From contig OU015523.1 in the NCBI GenBank assembly GCA_907165065.1, positions 125,241,023 through 125,305,022 on the forward strand: DNA of 64,000 bases. The letters run 5' to 3'. A model generated the notes under the pieces. It did no database searches, was not told the DNA's origin, and worked only from the letters and a program-made list of their open reading frames with translations. Positions 12,177-24,772 of this stretch are shown here, in pieces; the first letter of the stretch is position 1, and every line of letters starts with the position of its first letter. The position numbers were made by a program, and so were the translations under genes. Source of the stretch: Caprimulgus europaeus. Its lineage: Eukaryota > Chordata > Aves > Caprimulgiformes > Caprimulgidae.

Positions 12177-13335
12177 CGCCTGACTTGGCACTGCTGGCAG
12201 AGCCGGGCGCTCGCAGCCCACGGACCGGCTGTCACAGCACCGCGGGGGGGCGGGGGGGTCCCCAGCACCGAGCCCCTCTGCTGCGTCCGCACCCACTCAC
12301 CCACCCACCCCCCCCACCCCCGCACCCATCCGGGAGTCGGCTCCCACGCTGTCTCCGGGGGGAACAGACCCCCCCCCCCCCCCACCCAGAGAACGATCCC
12401 GGAGCAGCGACAATCCCGACCCGAAACCGCAATCCCGGGAGAGCCAGAGCCCGAGCGAGAGCCAGAGAGAGCCAGAGAGGAAGAGCCCCTCATGGATCTC
12501 CTGCCCATGGGGGACAGGAGATGGAACAGCCCCTTGGCAGAGCCCAGTGCCCATGGAGCTGATCCATGGCAATATTCCTCACCACTGAGATCTTGCAGAC
12601 CAGCAAAACACAGAGTCCTTCAACTTCCAGCGACAACTGCAAACATCGGTGTGTTCTCAATGTTCTTCTCCTGACAAATCCCAGCTGAACCCAAACCTCA
12701 GTGATAGTCTAAGGGCTAAAAAGAAACCCCAGCTCTGTCCCAGCTCAGAGCAGGACACCCAGCATCCGTGGGATGGGTGATGGTGCTGAGAACTCCATCT
12801 GTGTGGCCAAACCAAGCCCAAGCCCACCAGCGCGGGGTGACAGCAGAGCAGCAGCACCCACGCTGCGGGCAGCAGTGCCAAGCTCAGCCTAAGCCCAGAG
12901 TTAACATCTGGCAGCGCTGAGCTGGAGGATCCCAGGCCCCTGAGAGCGCAGAGCACGGGAGGGAACCAGGGGAAGTCAAAGAGAAAACAAAACCATCCCC
13001 AGGTGCCCATCACCCCGGTGTCTGACACCACCACGGTCCCACAGCCGGTGCTTGGGTCCCCCAGCACTGTCACTCCTCACTCAGGCTTTGGGAAACCACT
13101 CAGGCTTGGGGGGTTTCACCCGTGATTGTGAAATTTAATCCCAATCCCACCTTAATCCTAATCTCAAGGTACATCACCAAGCAGCTGCTGGTCTCGCCCC
13201 CAAAACCACACACTGGCTCCATCAGTGTGACGTCCTCACCAGTGTCATCAGAGCCAGGCTGGGTGTCACCCAGACCAGCGAGGAGTTGTGTTCTCAGCTC
13301 CCTGTGTTCCCAGGGAGGAACAAATCCCAGATCTC
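12177..13335. other. Unique region, no gene recognised
   Basis: Contains a poly(C) run (about 12369-12383), AGAGCCAGAG repeats (12430-12482) and otherwise ordinary sequence. No coding exon, tRNA or known transposon was recognised. Confidence 0.4.
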
Positions 13336-14215
13336 AGAACCACCTGGGCTGGAAAAGCCCTTTGAGCTCCTGGAGTCCAACCATGAACCCAACACTGCCC
13401 AGTCCCCACTGACCCCTGTCCCTCAGCACTGTGTCTACACAACTCTTCAATCCCTCCAGGGATGGGGACTCCACCACTGCCCTGGGCAACCCCTTCCAAT
13501 GCCTCAGAACCCTTTCAGCAAAGAAATTCTTCCTCACATCCCATCTCAACTGCCCTGGGCACAACTGGAGCCCATTTCCTCTTGTCCTGTCCCTTGCTCC
13601 TTGGTGGAACAGACCCACCCCCACCTCTCTGCACCCTCCTCCAAGGGACTTGGACAGAGCCACAAGGTCTCCCCTCAGCCTCCTTTTCTCCAGGCTCAGC
13701 ACCCCCAGTTCCCTCAGCCTGAACTCAGCACACTTGTGCTCCAGACCCTTCCCCAGCTCCGGTCCCTTCTCTGGACACGCTCCAGCACCTCCAGGGCCTT
13801 CTGGGACTCAGGGGCCCAACACTGAACCCAGCACTCGAGCTGCGGCCTCACCAGTGCCCAGTGCAGGGGGAAGAGAACTTCCCTGCTCCTACTGGCCACA
13901 CTGGTGCTGATCCAGGCCAGGATGCCCTTGGCCTTCTTGGCCACCTGGGCACTCTGCTGGCTCCTGTTCAGCTGCTGTTGCCCAACAGCCCCAGGTCCCT
14001 CTGTGCCCAGCAGCTCTCCCCCCACTCCTCCCCAAGCCTGGAGCTGCCGGGGGTTGTTGTGACCCAAGGGCAGGACCCAGCACTTGGCCTGGTTGAACCT
14101 CATGGAGTTGGTCCTGGCCCATGGATCCAGCCTGGCCAGACCCCTCTGCAGAGCCTCCCCACCCCCCAGCAGATCAACACTCCCACCCAGCTCGGTGTCA
14201 CCTGCAAACCAGTCC
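13336..14215 (-). mobile_element. CR1 LINE fragment (ORF2 C-terminus)
   Basis: Minus-strand translation gives decayed CR1 ORF2 text ([51 protein letters not shown]) spread over two frames, with the CR1 3' end at about 13336. It is 5'-truncated and frameshifted, so no functional protein is expected. Confidence 0.9.
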
Positions 14216-15205
14216 CAGCAGCCCTGCCTGGACTTTGCCCACACAGGCAGGAGCACGACAGCTCTGCAATGGGACGAGGTTTGGGGTTGCCTGTTGGCGA
14301 TGGAGAGGGTCACATAGAAGTTCTGCACACCAAGCACAGAGGAACATCAACATCTTCACCCCGCAAAACAACCAGATACTCAACCTGGGGGGACATGGTT
14401 GGGTCCCCTTCCAGACCCCCACGGACAACGCAGCTGCATTGAACCAGCAACAGCTCCAGGAAAGAAGAACACAAGAGAGATAAAAAAACCCTTGACAGGT
14501 TCCAGCCTTTCCAAAAGCTCATTATAAATAGCTCCTTGGTGTCTTCTGAGTCACCCAGCTGAGCCATGCAGGAGAAGAAGGAGCTGGGAAGGGGTTGGGA
14601 AGTGATTCCAAGCCAAAGGAGGCTTCTCTGGCCAAATCAGCATTTCCCTGGTGGGGCTGCACCAGGGTTGGCTTGGGGTTTTTTTTTCCTCTCCTCTGGT
14701 GCAGCAATTCTCCATCACATCTGCTGAGCAGAGGGCTTTGGGGATGCTGAAACACGCTGCCAGGTTGTCCTCGTCCTCATCCTCACCAGCTGTAACCCCA
14801 GAGCTCAGCCCTGCCCCCTCCCAACCCCAGCCAGAGAAAAATAAATCATCTTTTAATCTTTTGGGTGAGAAATGCCCCCAACCAGAAAGGTCCCCATCTC
14901 TGTTTGATTTCTTATAGGAAATACCAACTGATCATGACCCAGAAGGCTTGAACCCACCTCAAAATGCTCCCTGCAAGTTCTCAGGTCATCCATCACCTTC
15001 TGCCTCCAGGACAGGCAGGATCTGGGGATGGGAGCAGGACCACAAGCTGCTCCTGCCACCAAATAACCACCCTGTGGGATATCTCTGAGCTGATGCTCAT
15101 CACTTGAGGACACTGTGTGGGTGACAAGGTTTGGGGACACCTCAGATATGCCTGGGGATGCCACAGCATGGTGGACCACCATGGACCAGCAACAGCTGCC
15201 CAAGG
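14216..15205. other. Unique region, no gene recognised
   Basis: Includes a TATAAATAG motif near 14523 without any supported exon nearby. No gene or known element was recognised. Confidence 0.35.
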
Positions 15206-15305
15206 AATCACACAATCATTTGGTTGGAGAAGACCTTTGAGATCATTGAGTCCAACAAGGACCAGCTGCAGATCCTTGATCCAGGCTCCAACTTCACCCA
15301 AAAAA
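15206..15305 (-). mobile_element. CR1 3'-end remnant
   Basis: Text such as AATCATTTGGTTGGAGAAGA and GATCATTGAGTCCAAC matches a diverged CR1 3' terminus in minus orientation. Confidence 0.65.
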
Positions 15306-15850
15306 AGCAAATTTTGGGGTTGTCACCTATTGTGCAAAGCAAGGAGACCCCCACCCAGCCTTGACACCTCGGTTGGGCTGGGCTCCAAGCTGCCCAGCTG
15401 CCTGTTGCCCACGTTCTGGCAGCTCTCCACGCAGATGGAGCCACAGCAGCAGACAAAGCATCTCCCGGCGCTTTCCATCCTCCCTGCCCCCCCCCTTCTC
15501 CAGACAGCCCCATCCATTAACCAGGACAGCTCACAGGAGAAGGCTGGACAGGCAGAAAGTCCAGGCAGCTCCAAACCCTGCCTGCATTTCTGGCAGTGGC
15601 CCAAAACTGCTCTTCATGAGCCACGTGGGAGCTGGGAAAGAGACAAAAGCCAAAGCAGGGAGCAGGGAGGTGGGGCTGGAAGAGAGCAGAAGGCAGGAGG
15701 GATTCCCAGAAAGAGCTGCTGCTTCTCCAGGGAATCCTGCATCCCACCATGGAGGTGCTGCTGGAGAGGTGGTTGCCCACCCTGCATGGATGTTCATCCT
15801 CCTGCAGTGGATGGAGCTGAACAGCACCTGGGGGGATGCACGGGGGCTCG
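15306..15850. other. Unique region, no gene recognised
   Basis: No exon-like signal with splice sites and coding bias was found. Confidence 0.35.
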
Positions 15851-15851
15851 G

Positions 15852-16135
15852 CTGGAGATGATGGTGGTATGGCTGGAGATGATGATGGTATGGCTGGAGA
15901 TGATGATGGTTCAGCTGGAGATGATGATGGTATGGCTGGAGATGATGATGGTGTGGCTGGAGATGATGATGGCATGGCTGGAGATGATGATGGCATGGCT
16001 GTAGCTGATGATGGTGGTATGGCTGGAGATGATGATGGTTCAGCTGGAGATGATGGTGGTATGGCTGGAGATGATGATGGTTCAGCTGGAGATGATGATG
16101 GCATGGCTGGAGATGATGGCTCAGCTGGAGATCAG
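15852..16135. repeat. GGCTGGAGATGATGATGGTAT minisatellite
   Basis: About 13 units of 18-24 bp, varying between GGTAT, GGTTCA and GGCAT ends. Confidence 0.95.
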
Positions 16136-16139
16136 ACAC

Positions 16140-16325
16140 TGGACACTGGCCCAGGTTGGCCAAGGAAGCTGTGGCTGCTCCACCCTGGAAGTGTTCTTGG
16201 CCAGGTTGGATGAGGCTCTGAGCAACCTGGTCTAGTGGAAGGTGTCCCTGCTGCTGGCAGGCGGGTTGGAGCTGGAGGAGCTTTAAGGTCCCTCCCAACC
16301 CAAACCACTCTGGGATTCTCTGACT
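16140..16325 (+). mobile_element. CR1 LINE 3'-end fragment
   Basis: Typical CR1 3' end: GAGCAACCTGGTCTAGTGGA, AAGGTGTCCCTGCTGCTGGC and CTTTAAGGTCCCTCCCAACC, ending in a TCTATGA-like tail. Confidence 0.93.
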
Positions 16326-17160
16326 CTATGAGATGATGCCTTGGCTGGAGGTGATGCCTTGGCTCTTAGACCCTCATCAGCAAAGCCACCAGTGCTGCCA
16401 CCTTGGGCCATGGCCAGCCCACAGTGTGCCAGCCTTGCCAGAGGAGCAGAGATCAGCCCCACCGCCCGCATCCGCGCTGGTACCTGGCCGGCAGCTGCCA
16501 ATCGCCGCAGGTTCATTCCTCGACACTGAAACCACCTGAGGATGCTCAGGGAGATGTCTCAGGGTGAGGGAGGGGCAGCTCTTGGCTGGTGTCCTCCCCA
16601 TCCAGGGAATGTCCCTGGGCATGGAGCTGTGAAGGGTGGCAGGAAGCTCATAGGCAGGAGGTTCCCCTCCATCCTCTCCAGGGCTGGGTGCCCGGGTGGG
16701 TGGCTGATGCTGAAGTGCCCCCAACACCTCCCAGGTGATGTGCTGGCACCAGGCTGTGTGAAAGGCAGAGGTGGGAATGGTCTGAAGCTTTGCAAAAGCT
16801 GAGGAACATCACACCTAGGCACTTGCAGACCCCAGCAACAGGGGACCTGGATGTCCTCACCCCATTGAACCCCTTTGCCCTGGTATGTGGGTGCCCGGTG
16901 GGGAGCAGAGCTGCCCTGGCCATACCAGAGTTGGCACTTTAACCACATGTCCTGGTTTTGCTTGGATGGAGCTACCAGAGACTGGAAATAACCTCAAGGC
17001 AGAGGTTCAAGGTGGGCTACAAAAGCCACCTCAGCTTTGCAGCTGCTCAGAGACCTCCAAAAATCAGCCGAAACGCTTTGCCAGGTGGCTCGTGCCCTCT
17101 GTGTCTCAGCCAGCGCTGCTCTGGGGACACCTGCAGAGTTAATGCCACCAGAGCCACGCA
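16326..17160. other. Unique region, no gene recognised
   Basis: Ordinary non-repetitive sequence without a supported gene. Confidence 0.35.
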
Positions 17161-17225
17161 ATCAGAGAGTCATCGAAGGGTTTGGGTTGGAAGAGACCTT
17201 TAAAGGTCACCTAGTCCAACCCCTG
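17161..17225 (-). mobile_element. CR1 3'-end remnant
   Basis: Contains GGGTTTGGGTTGGAAGAGAC and CACCTAGTCCAACCCC, a short CR1 terminus in minus orientation. Confidence 0.85.
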
Positions 17226-17489
17226 TGGATGCCACGTCTCTGCTGTGCACCAGGAGAGAAAAGGGGAGCAACATGAGGATGCAGGAGGTGGGGAGGGATC
17301 AGGGTTTCCCTCTGATGTGTGCCCAGGCCACACAGACAACAGCAGGTAGGGACATCAGCAGTGTCACAAATGTCACCTCGTGCCATCAGCCCTTCCCTGG
17401 GCACCCCCTGGGCTGGGACCCTGGAGGAAGCAGCTCCCAGGTGGGTACATCAGGGAAGTAAAATGGAGACATCGCCCTTGCGTGAGACT

Positions 17490-18225
17490 TGATGGGGACA
17501 CATCATCTGGGTCCTGGCACTGACCTGGGGACAGACTGTCCAGGTCCTGGCATTGAGCTGGGGAGAGACCATCCAGGTCCTGGCATTGAGCTGGGGACAC
17601 TTCATCTGTGTCCTAGGTTTGACCTGGGGACACACTGTCCAGGTCCTGCCATTGACCCGAGGATGTATCATCTGTGTCCTGGCACTGACCCAGGGATGGA
17701 CCATCCGGGTCCTGGCATTGACCTGGGGACACACTGTCCAGGTCCTGGCATTGACCTGGGGATAGACCATCCATGTCCTGGCATTGACCTGGGGACACAC
17801 TGTCCCTGTCCTGGCATTGACCTGGGGACACACCATCCAGGTCCTGGTATTGAGCTGGGGATGCATCAGCTGTATCCTGGCGTTGATCTGGGGATACACT
17901 GTCCATGTCCTGGCACTGACTTGGGGACACACCATCCAGGTCCTGGCACTGACCTGGGGACACACTGTCCATGTCCTGGCACTGACCTGGGGACACACCA
18001 TCCAGATCCTGGCACTGACCTGGGGACACAGTGTCCGTGTCCTGGCATTGACCTGGGGACACACCATCCGTGTCCTGGCACTGACCTGGGGACACACTGT
18101 CCATGTCCTGGCACTGACCTGGGGACACACTGTCCCTGTCCTGGCATTGACCTGGGGACACACTGTCCATGTCCTGGCACTGACCTGGGGACACACCATC
18201 CGTGTCCTGGCACTGACCTGGAATA
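17490..18225. repeat. 33-bp minisatellite TGACCTGGGGACACACTGTCC
   Basis: About 22 units pairing GGCATTGACCTGGGGACACA with a CCATCC or CTGTCC variant and GTGTCCT or GGTCCT. All frames stay open for long distances. Confidence 0.95.
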
Positions 18226-19009
18226 CCGAGCATGGAGACCAACACACTCCTACAAAGATGCACAACAAACACCTTTGTCCCCTCGCAGGACACCGAGTCC
18301 TTCCCCTTGCCGGTGCCCGCGGGCTCCTGGCCACTCAGCCATCCGTGCCCCGGGCAGGACAGAGCTCCTCACCCCAGCTGCAGCCACGGCCACCATCCCT
18401 CCTCCATCACGTGCTTGGCACTGGCCCTGTCACCAGACCAGCGCCGTGCATGGTGACACTTGGCCAGTTGACACATCTGCTCCTGCCAGGCAGCTGCTGG
18501 CACAGGCAGCAGGAGGAGCTGTGTGAGGAGCTGGCAGCCCTAACCTCTCCCAGCCTCTGCTGAGCTGGGGCCTTCCCAGCAGGGATGCTCAGAGCATCCT
18601 CACCACCTCCTCCTCCTCCTCCTCCTCCTCCTTATCCTCCTCCTCCTCATTTCCAATCTGCAGAGCTCGGCTGCTTCATCCCCAACCCCAGATGCTGTGG
18701 GACATGGTGAGAGCAGGAGCCCCCCAGCACCCTGACACCCCCACCCACCGTTAACCGGGTCAGGAGCCGCCCACCCGGGACCACGCTTCCCACCGGGAGC
18801 AAAGGACGAGAAAATGGGTTAAAACGTGACCTGGATAATGCAAAATGGCACTTGAGTGACTGTCACCCCTGTGAGAAACCAGAGCTCAGCCATGCACGGG
18901 GTAGACCTGACCCACTGATGGGTCTCAACCCCACACAGCACCCTCAGCCAGGCAGGGGCATCACCAAGATCTGCTGGTGGCACTGAGATAAGCTGATGTT
19001 CAATGAAGT
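18226..19009. other. Mostly unique region with CTC microsatellite
   Basis: A CTC-trinucleotide run lies at 18603-18650. The rest shows no gene. Confidence 0.4.
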
Positions 19010-19146
19010 GTTGAAGGCCAGGTTGGATGAGGCTTTGAGCAACCTGGTCTAGTGGAAGGTGTCCCTGCTGCTGGCAGGGGGGTTGGCACTGGAGGAGCTT
19101 TAAGGTCCCTCCCAGCCCAAACCAGTCTGGGTCTCTATGATTCTAT
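19010..19146 (+). mobile_element. CR1 LINE 3'-end fragment
   Basis: Contains GGCCAGGTTGGATGAGGCTT and TCTAGTGGAAGGTGTCCCTG, and ends with TCTATGATTCTATGA, the CR1 terminal octamer repeat. Confidence 0.94.
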
Positions 19147-21039
19147 GACACAGGGCAGCATCACCCCACAACGCCACCTTCACCGGGGACACCGACTCCA
19201 GCCCACGGCCCCCACGGTCAAGGACATCATCTAAAAGCTGTTGAGAAGATATTCCACCTCTAAACACCCCCTGGGGTGTACAGGACCAGGGACAAACATC
19301 TCCTAGGAAGGACATGAGGTGAAATCCTGGGTGAAAGAGGGAAGGACCTTGGCTCAGCGTTGCTGCTTCTCCTGCCCTGGGCGCTGCAGGTCCAGCTGCG
19401 TTGAGTTTCTATAGCATCCACCTTTCTTCAAAGCCATGAACCAGCAGCTGCCAGTCAGCAGAGGCTGGTTCCAGCCGGAGGAACCACGGGGATAATGTGG
19501 CATTTCAAGACCTTTGTGTGTTTTCTTTAAAGAAAAAGGACATGGGCAGATGTTCTGGTGGTGAGATGAAAGGATCTCGGCAGGGAACAGAGCTGGGAGA
19601 GCTGGGGAGGAAGGATGCTGCTCACAGAGGAGACAGCACCCACAGCAGCACAGGGGGATTAGCAGCTCTGGGTGTTGCTGGAAGGTGGGTCTAAGCCCCA
19701 CAGCACGTGTAGGCAGGAGAGATGTTGGGTGTTATTTACTCTAGAGAGAGGCAAACTTCTCGTCTGAAGGTCACCTCGTGAAGGTGCGAAACCCTGGTGA
19801 TGCCAGAGGGAAAGATGTGGGGCTGGGGTAGGAGCAGGTGGCAGCTTCTCTCACACCCTGATGGTCCCATCATCACCTAAAGCACCCGCTCCAGGGGACC
19901 TGAGGCTGCTCCTGGTCACATCCCCACATGGCAAGGAGGTCCCCTGGTTGCTGGTGGTCCCAGCATAGGTGGCCAAGCCAGGCGGTTCAGTCAGTGCCTG
20001 AGCACGTGGAGCTGGCACCATCAGACAAAGGAATCCACGCGCTGAGCAGCCTTCCTCCTCATCCTCCTACACCCACACCCCTTCCTCCTCATCCTCCTAC
20101 ACCCACACCCCTTCCTCATCACATCAGCTCACCCCTCTGGCAAGGTGGGGTTTGATCCCAGCAATTGTTGGGTGGACATGGGACTGGGAACATCTGAGAT
20201 CTTCTGGTCTCTGGGAAAGCAGAGCACCCACCTACTGCAAATCTCTTGTGCACAGCCTGCTACCCAGCAGCTGTGGAGCCTCGTGAGCGCTCCACACACG
20301 CACACACACACACACACAGAGCCCGGGGGTCTCCTCCACCATCCCCAGCCCAGCCCGTGGGTGATGGGGATTCAGGCACCTCATGTTTCCCCTTAACCAG
20401 CTCAGCCCTTCTTCTTCCCACGTGGCTTCTCCGGAGCATCACCCTTCACCGCTTCCAGGGAGCACTGTCATCCCTCAGCAAGGTCATCCCACGCTCACAC
20501 ACAAAGCCCCTCGTGCTTGAGCCGTGGAATGAACCCCCCCCCCCCGAAGCCCCTTCCCCACCTCACTGTACACAAACGGCGCAGCGACACCGGGACCCCC
20601 CAGACCTGTTGCGTGGGTGGGTATGTGGGGGTTTGGCTTCTCTTGCCCTGCGTGGAGCTGCCAAAGCCACAATTTAGAGGCCTGACTTGCATTTCACCAT
20701 GTCACCCAGCGCCCACTCCAGCCCCTCGTAGCCCACTGCCAAGCTGGGAGCCTTCCACCCCTACAACCAACTGCCATGGGGTGAGGGTGGCTTGGGAAAT
20801 GGGGAGGTGCTGTTCACACCAGCCCTCCGGCGCAGAGCCCTTCAGTCAGCTGCCACTGGTGACCTGCCCTGGGCTAACACGGGTGGCTAGTGGGGAAACA
20901 GGAGAGGGGTCACAGCCGCTTGTCATTCCCCACCACCCCCTCCACGCCAGCTGTCAGGCAGGAGGAACTTTTTCCTTCACCCCTAATGTCTCCATCACTC
21001 CTTCACCCAGCATCACCCCCGGAGCTCATCCCACGGTCC
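19147..21039. other. Unique region with short repeats, no gene recognised
   Basis: Holds a two-copy 31-bp duplication (20056-20117) and a CA run (20293-20318). No supported coding exon. Confidence 0.35.
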
Positions 21040-21565
21040 CCACATCCCCGGTACCGGCGGGAGGGGACTCACAGGTCAGTGGCAGCCGCCTGGTACGGTT
21101 GGCTCCGGCAGAGGATGGAGTGTCCGCAGCCCTGGCCCATGGCTCCGCATGCTTCGGCAGCCCTGCCAGGCAGGCGACGGGGATTCGGCGAGGGCTGCCG
21201 GCGGGTTGAGGGCAACGAAAGAGCCTCCGCTGCACCCGATTCTCGATGTTGGTTGGGAACGGTGTCTCCAGCCGGCTGCTGTCACCGAGCCCGATGCAGA
21301 GCGCCGAGGCGTGCGGGAGAGGAGGGAGGAAGCGGGAGGGGGGGGGTAGGGGGGGGGTGGGAGCCGTTGATTGACGGCGCCGCTGCGGCTCCGCTGGGTT
21401 GGGCGGAGGCTGAACCGCTCCCGCGGAGGAGCCGAAGGGGTCCGCACCTGCTGCTCCCTACCGATCGCCGCGGGCCGCGCCCGGCCTCGCCCGCTGCGCC
21501 GCGCCGCGCCTTGGGGCCGCTGCCTTTGTCTAATGAAGCACAGGCGGGCCCTGCCCGCCCCGCGA
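21040..21565. promoter_or_regulatory. CpG island, possible promoter
   Basis: Dense CpG around 21370-21530, with GGCGCC and GCCGCGCC-type text and a G-rich patch at 21335-21365. CpG islands usually mark promoters in vertebrates, but no first exon can be assigned on either strand. Confidence 0.45.
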
Positions 21566-21614
21566 TCCCACAAGCAGCTTCCTTCCCCGGGGGCACAGAG
21601 CAGCGTCCAGCGAC

Positions 21615-21872
21615 ATCGGGCAGCACTGGCCCACAGGCAAGTCCCAGCCCCAGGGGTACTGGTCAGCACTGGTCTCACAGGCAAGTCCCAGCCCCAGGGG
21701 TACTGGGCAGCACTGGTCCCATAGGCAGGCCCCTGCTCCATGGCTACTGGGCAGCACCAGACCCACAAGCAGCTTCTTCTCCCAGGGGCACCGGGAAGTG
21801 TTGAGCAATATGGGGCAGCAGTGGTCCACAGGCAGGTCCTTGTACCAGGGATGCTGGGCAGCACCAGACCCA
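21615..21872. repeat. Minisatellite of about 44 bp
   Basis: About six units carrying TGGGCAGCACTGGTCCCA and AGGCAAGTCCCAGCCCCAGG. Confidence 0.88.
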
Positions 21873-22574
21873 CAAGCTGGGGCTTGGATCAGGGCTGGGA
21901 TGCTGAGCCCTTGGCCATCCCACATGGGTGAGCTCCTGGCTTGAATCATCCCTGAACCCCACTCCACTCCTGGGCAGGGCTGCAGTGGAGAAGCTGGAGC
22001 CTCCCAGGTTCCTGCAGCACTGTTCCATCCCTGTCCCCATGCTGTCACCTCCGGAATTAGCACAGCTTCCCTCTGGAGTCCCAGTGAGCAGAGAGCCCTG
22101 TGCGTGTGCGCAGCACCGAGCACCACAGAGTTTGTCTTGGCTGGGCTGGAGTCACCACTGCACTGTGCATTTGGGCTGGAAGGACATCAGGGGGGTTTGT
22201 CCCCCACAGCCACACTGGGATCTCTTGCCCTGGGCCTCCCTGGGCCAGGGGCTGTCAGGGTGAGCTGTCACCAGGGTGGGACAGTGACATAGAATGGCCA
22301 GAGAAAGACACAAGTTGGTGCAGTGCCAGCCCTGGCCGTGCTCTCTGGTCAGGGCTGATCTGCTGCAGCCAAAGACCTGGTGCACCAGGAGGGACCTTGG
22401 GGAAGAGCATCCATGTGATGTTGAATCAGGGTCAGAGTAGGCTTTGCTTGCTGCAAAACCCCACATCTCCTGGCATGAGGGGAGCGAGCGTGGGTTCTTA
22501 AAGACCTTTAAGAGCAGGCACTAGAGATGTCAGGTGAAGCTAACAGGAACCAGGTCCTGAACAGCGAGCTGGAG
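21873..22574. other. Unique region, no gene recognised
   Basis: No gene or repeat family recognised. Confidence 0.35.
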
Positions 22575-22735
22575 GAGATCACAGACTGCTTTGGATTGGA
22601 AGGGACCTCAAAGCTCCTCCAGTCCCAACCCCCCTGCCAGCAGCAGGGACACCTTCCACTAGACCAGGTTGCTCAAAGCCTCATCCAACCTGGCCGAGAA
22701 CACTTCCAGGGAGGAGCAGCCACAACTTCTCAAGG
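22575..22735 (-). mobile_element. CR1 LINE 3'-end fragment
   Basis: Reverse-oriented CR1 terminus: GGATTGGAAGGGACCTCAAA, CACCTTCCACTAGACCAGG and CTCATCCAACCTGGCC. Confidence 0.92.
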
Positions 22736-22849
22736 TCATCCTCCCTCAGGTGAAGGTGAGGAGCAGAACATCTTGCCTCAGAATGTTGTGGACACTAAAA
22801 GTTCACGTGGCTTCAGGGCAGGATTTTCATGTACACAACAATTCAACAC

Positions 22850-23217
22850 CCATCAGTCCTTCAGTTTTGCACTCTCCTGCTCCTCTCTCCAAGTCCCTGC
22901 AAGGAGGGTGGAGAGAGGTGGGGGTGGGTCTGTTCCACCAAGGACCAAGGGACAGGACAAGAGGAAATGGGCTCCAGTTGTGGCCAGGGCAGTTGAGATG
23001 GGATGTGAGGAAGAATTTCTGTGCTGAAAGGGTTCTGAGGCATTGGCAGGGGTTGCCCAGGGCAGTGGTGGAGTCCCCATCCCTGGAGGGATTGAAGAGT
23101 CGTGTAGACACAGTGCTGAGGGACATGGGTCAGTGGGGACTGGTCACTGTTGGGTTCATGGTTGGACTCGATGATCTAAAAGGGCTTTTCCAGTCCAGAC
23201 AGTTGATTCTGTGATTC
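22850..23217 (+). mobile_element. CR1 LINE fragment (ORF2 end and 3' end)
   Basis: Plus-strand translation gives [31 protein letters not shown] and [13 protein letters not shown], the end of CR1 ORF2, finishing near GATTCTGTGATTCC. It lies close to the oppositely oriented fragment at 22575-22735. Confidence 0.92.
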
Positions 23218-24440
23218 CTTGTGCTGCAGAGTGGTCCCAATCCACACCCTCAACCTGAGAGCTGGGCTTCATGTGAAGAGGTTTTCCAACACAAGGAGTT
23301 ATTTTGGTTGCTCTTCACCATCCCTTTGGGGTCTCTGTTAGTGGGGAGAGGAGGGGAACGTGCTTTTGAATCCACAGGGATCTGCTGCTACTCCATGGTG
23401 ATCCCACCAGCTGGAGCTTTCAGAGCAGCAGCAGATATTGAGAGCTTAGAGGAACCACATCAGTTCCTCTCAAACCAGGAGGTTTGATATCCCCGTGGTC
23501 TACGTGAACAGGCAGCATATCGTATCAATTACACCAGATCTTCTGCCTGCGTGGTCCAGAGGGGGAAACTGAGGCCCAGACCTGTGCTGACTCGCCCAGA
23601 TTTGCTCCCAGGAGCTGCTGGTGGAGCTGTGGTTAACTGGAGAGATTATTTTCAGGAGCACCACTTTGATTTCATCTCTGTTTCCATCTCCAGTCTCGGG
23701 TTTAGTGATGTTTCCATCCTCTGGCTGAGCTCACCTGGGGTTTTGGAGCAAATCCTGGACTCTTTTGGAGCAGATTTGCTGTGGGACATCACAGGAGCCA
23801 TCTTCTCCCACCAAAGTGACTGGTGGCAGCTCAAGGGTGGGCAGAACCTCAAGGATTCAGCTCGGTGGTTTTATTTATGGCTCTCACTTGTTTCTATTTT
23901 AATTAATTCCTGTGGTTTTATCATTTGATTTCCTGGATCTTGGGGGGAAAACGAGGGTTTGGGGACAGGGAGATGGTTCTGGTTTCATCCTGGACAGGTT
24001 GTCACCACATGGTTGCACTTGGTGTTGGCATTAATGTCCCCAGACTGTAGCAACTCCTGATTTTCCATGGTTTCTGGAGGTGTGGTCACACAGGGGGACA
24101 GGCACTGCCTCACCTTCTGCTCTTCCTTCTTGTAGACCTTCTAGAGCTCAAGACCTCAGGTTGACCTCATGTCCACGAGGTAGGGGACGTGCCCAGAGAC
24201 CCACGTGGATGTTATGGAGCTGAACCAGTCCCAACACCTTGGACACAGTGTGATGGAACTGCCTTTCCACATCATCTTGGGGTGAAGACACTGATGGGAA
24301 GTCCCCTCCTTCCCAGAAAAGCTGGTTCCCAGGGTGGTTTATTCCAACCTCTCTTATTCCCAAGAGGCGTTTTTGTCTGGCATCAGTCCCCAGCAGCTGA
24401 GAAGATGGGAGTAGATCCAAATGCAAGGTCCACCAGAGGT
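23218..24440. other. Unique region, no gene recognised
   Basis: Ordinary sequence with an AT-rich patch near 23865-23930. No supported gene. Confidence 0.35.
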
Positions 24441-24556
24441 ACCACAGAATGGGAGGGGGTTGGAAGGGACCTCAGAAGATCCATCCATCCATCCATCCAT
24501 CCATGCATCCATCCATCCATCCATCCATCCATCCATCCATCCATCCATCCATCCCT
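24441..24556. repeat. CATC microsatellite behind a CR1 3'-end stub
   Basis: A short minus-oriented CR1 stub (GGGGGTTGGAAGGGACCTCA) runs into about 19 CATC units from 24478. Confidence 0.93.
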
Positions 24557-24594
24557 AGATACAAGGCAGGGACCACCACATCTGTGCATGGTGA

Positions 24595-24772
24595 GACCCT
24601 GGCCCAGGTTGGCCAGAGAAGCTGTGGCTGCTCCTCCCTGGAAGTGTTCTCGGCCAGGTTGGCTGAGGCTTTGAGCAACCTGGTCTAGTGGAAGGTGTCC
24701 CTGCTGCTGGCAGGGGGTTGGGACTGGAGGAGCTTTGAGGTCCCTCCCAACCCAAACCATTCTATGATGATT
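24595..24772 (+). mobile_element. CR1 LINE 3'-end fragment
   Basis: Contains GGCCAGGTTGGCTGAGGCTT and GTCTAGTGGAAGGTGTCCC, and ends CATTCTATGATGATTCC. Confidence 0.94.

Noticed and set aside
10131..12508. Cys/His-rich ORFs resembling zinc-binding proteins
   Set aside because: The CVHRVCIACA text comes from TGCACACGCGATG units. Spacing does not fit any zinc-finger family.
13714..14337. A 207-codon minus ORF as a host gene
   Set aside because: Most of it is decayed CR1 ORF2.
14523..14531. TATAAATAG as a promoter TATA box
   Set aside because: No exon, CpG enrichment or conserved start found nearby; such motifs occur by chance.
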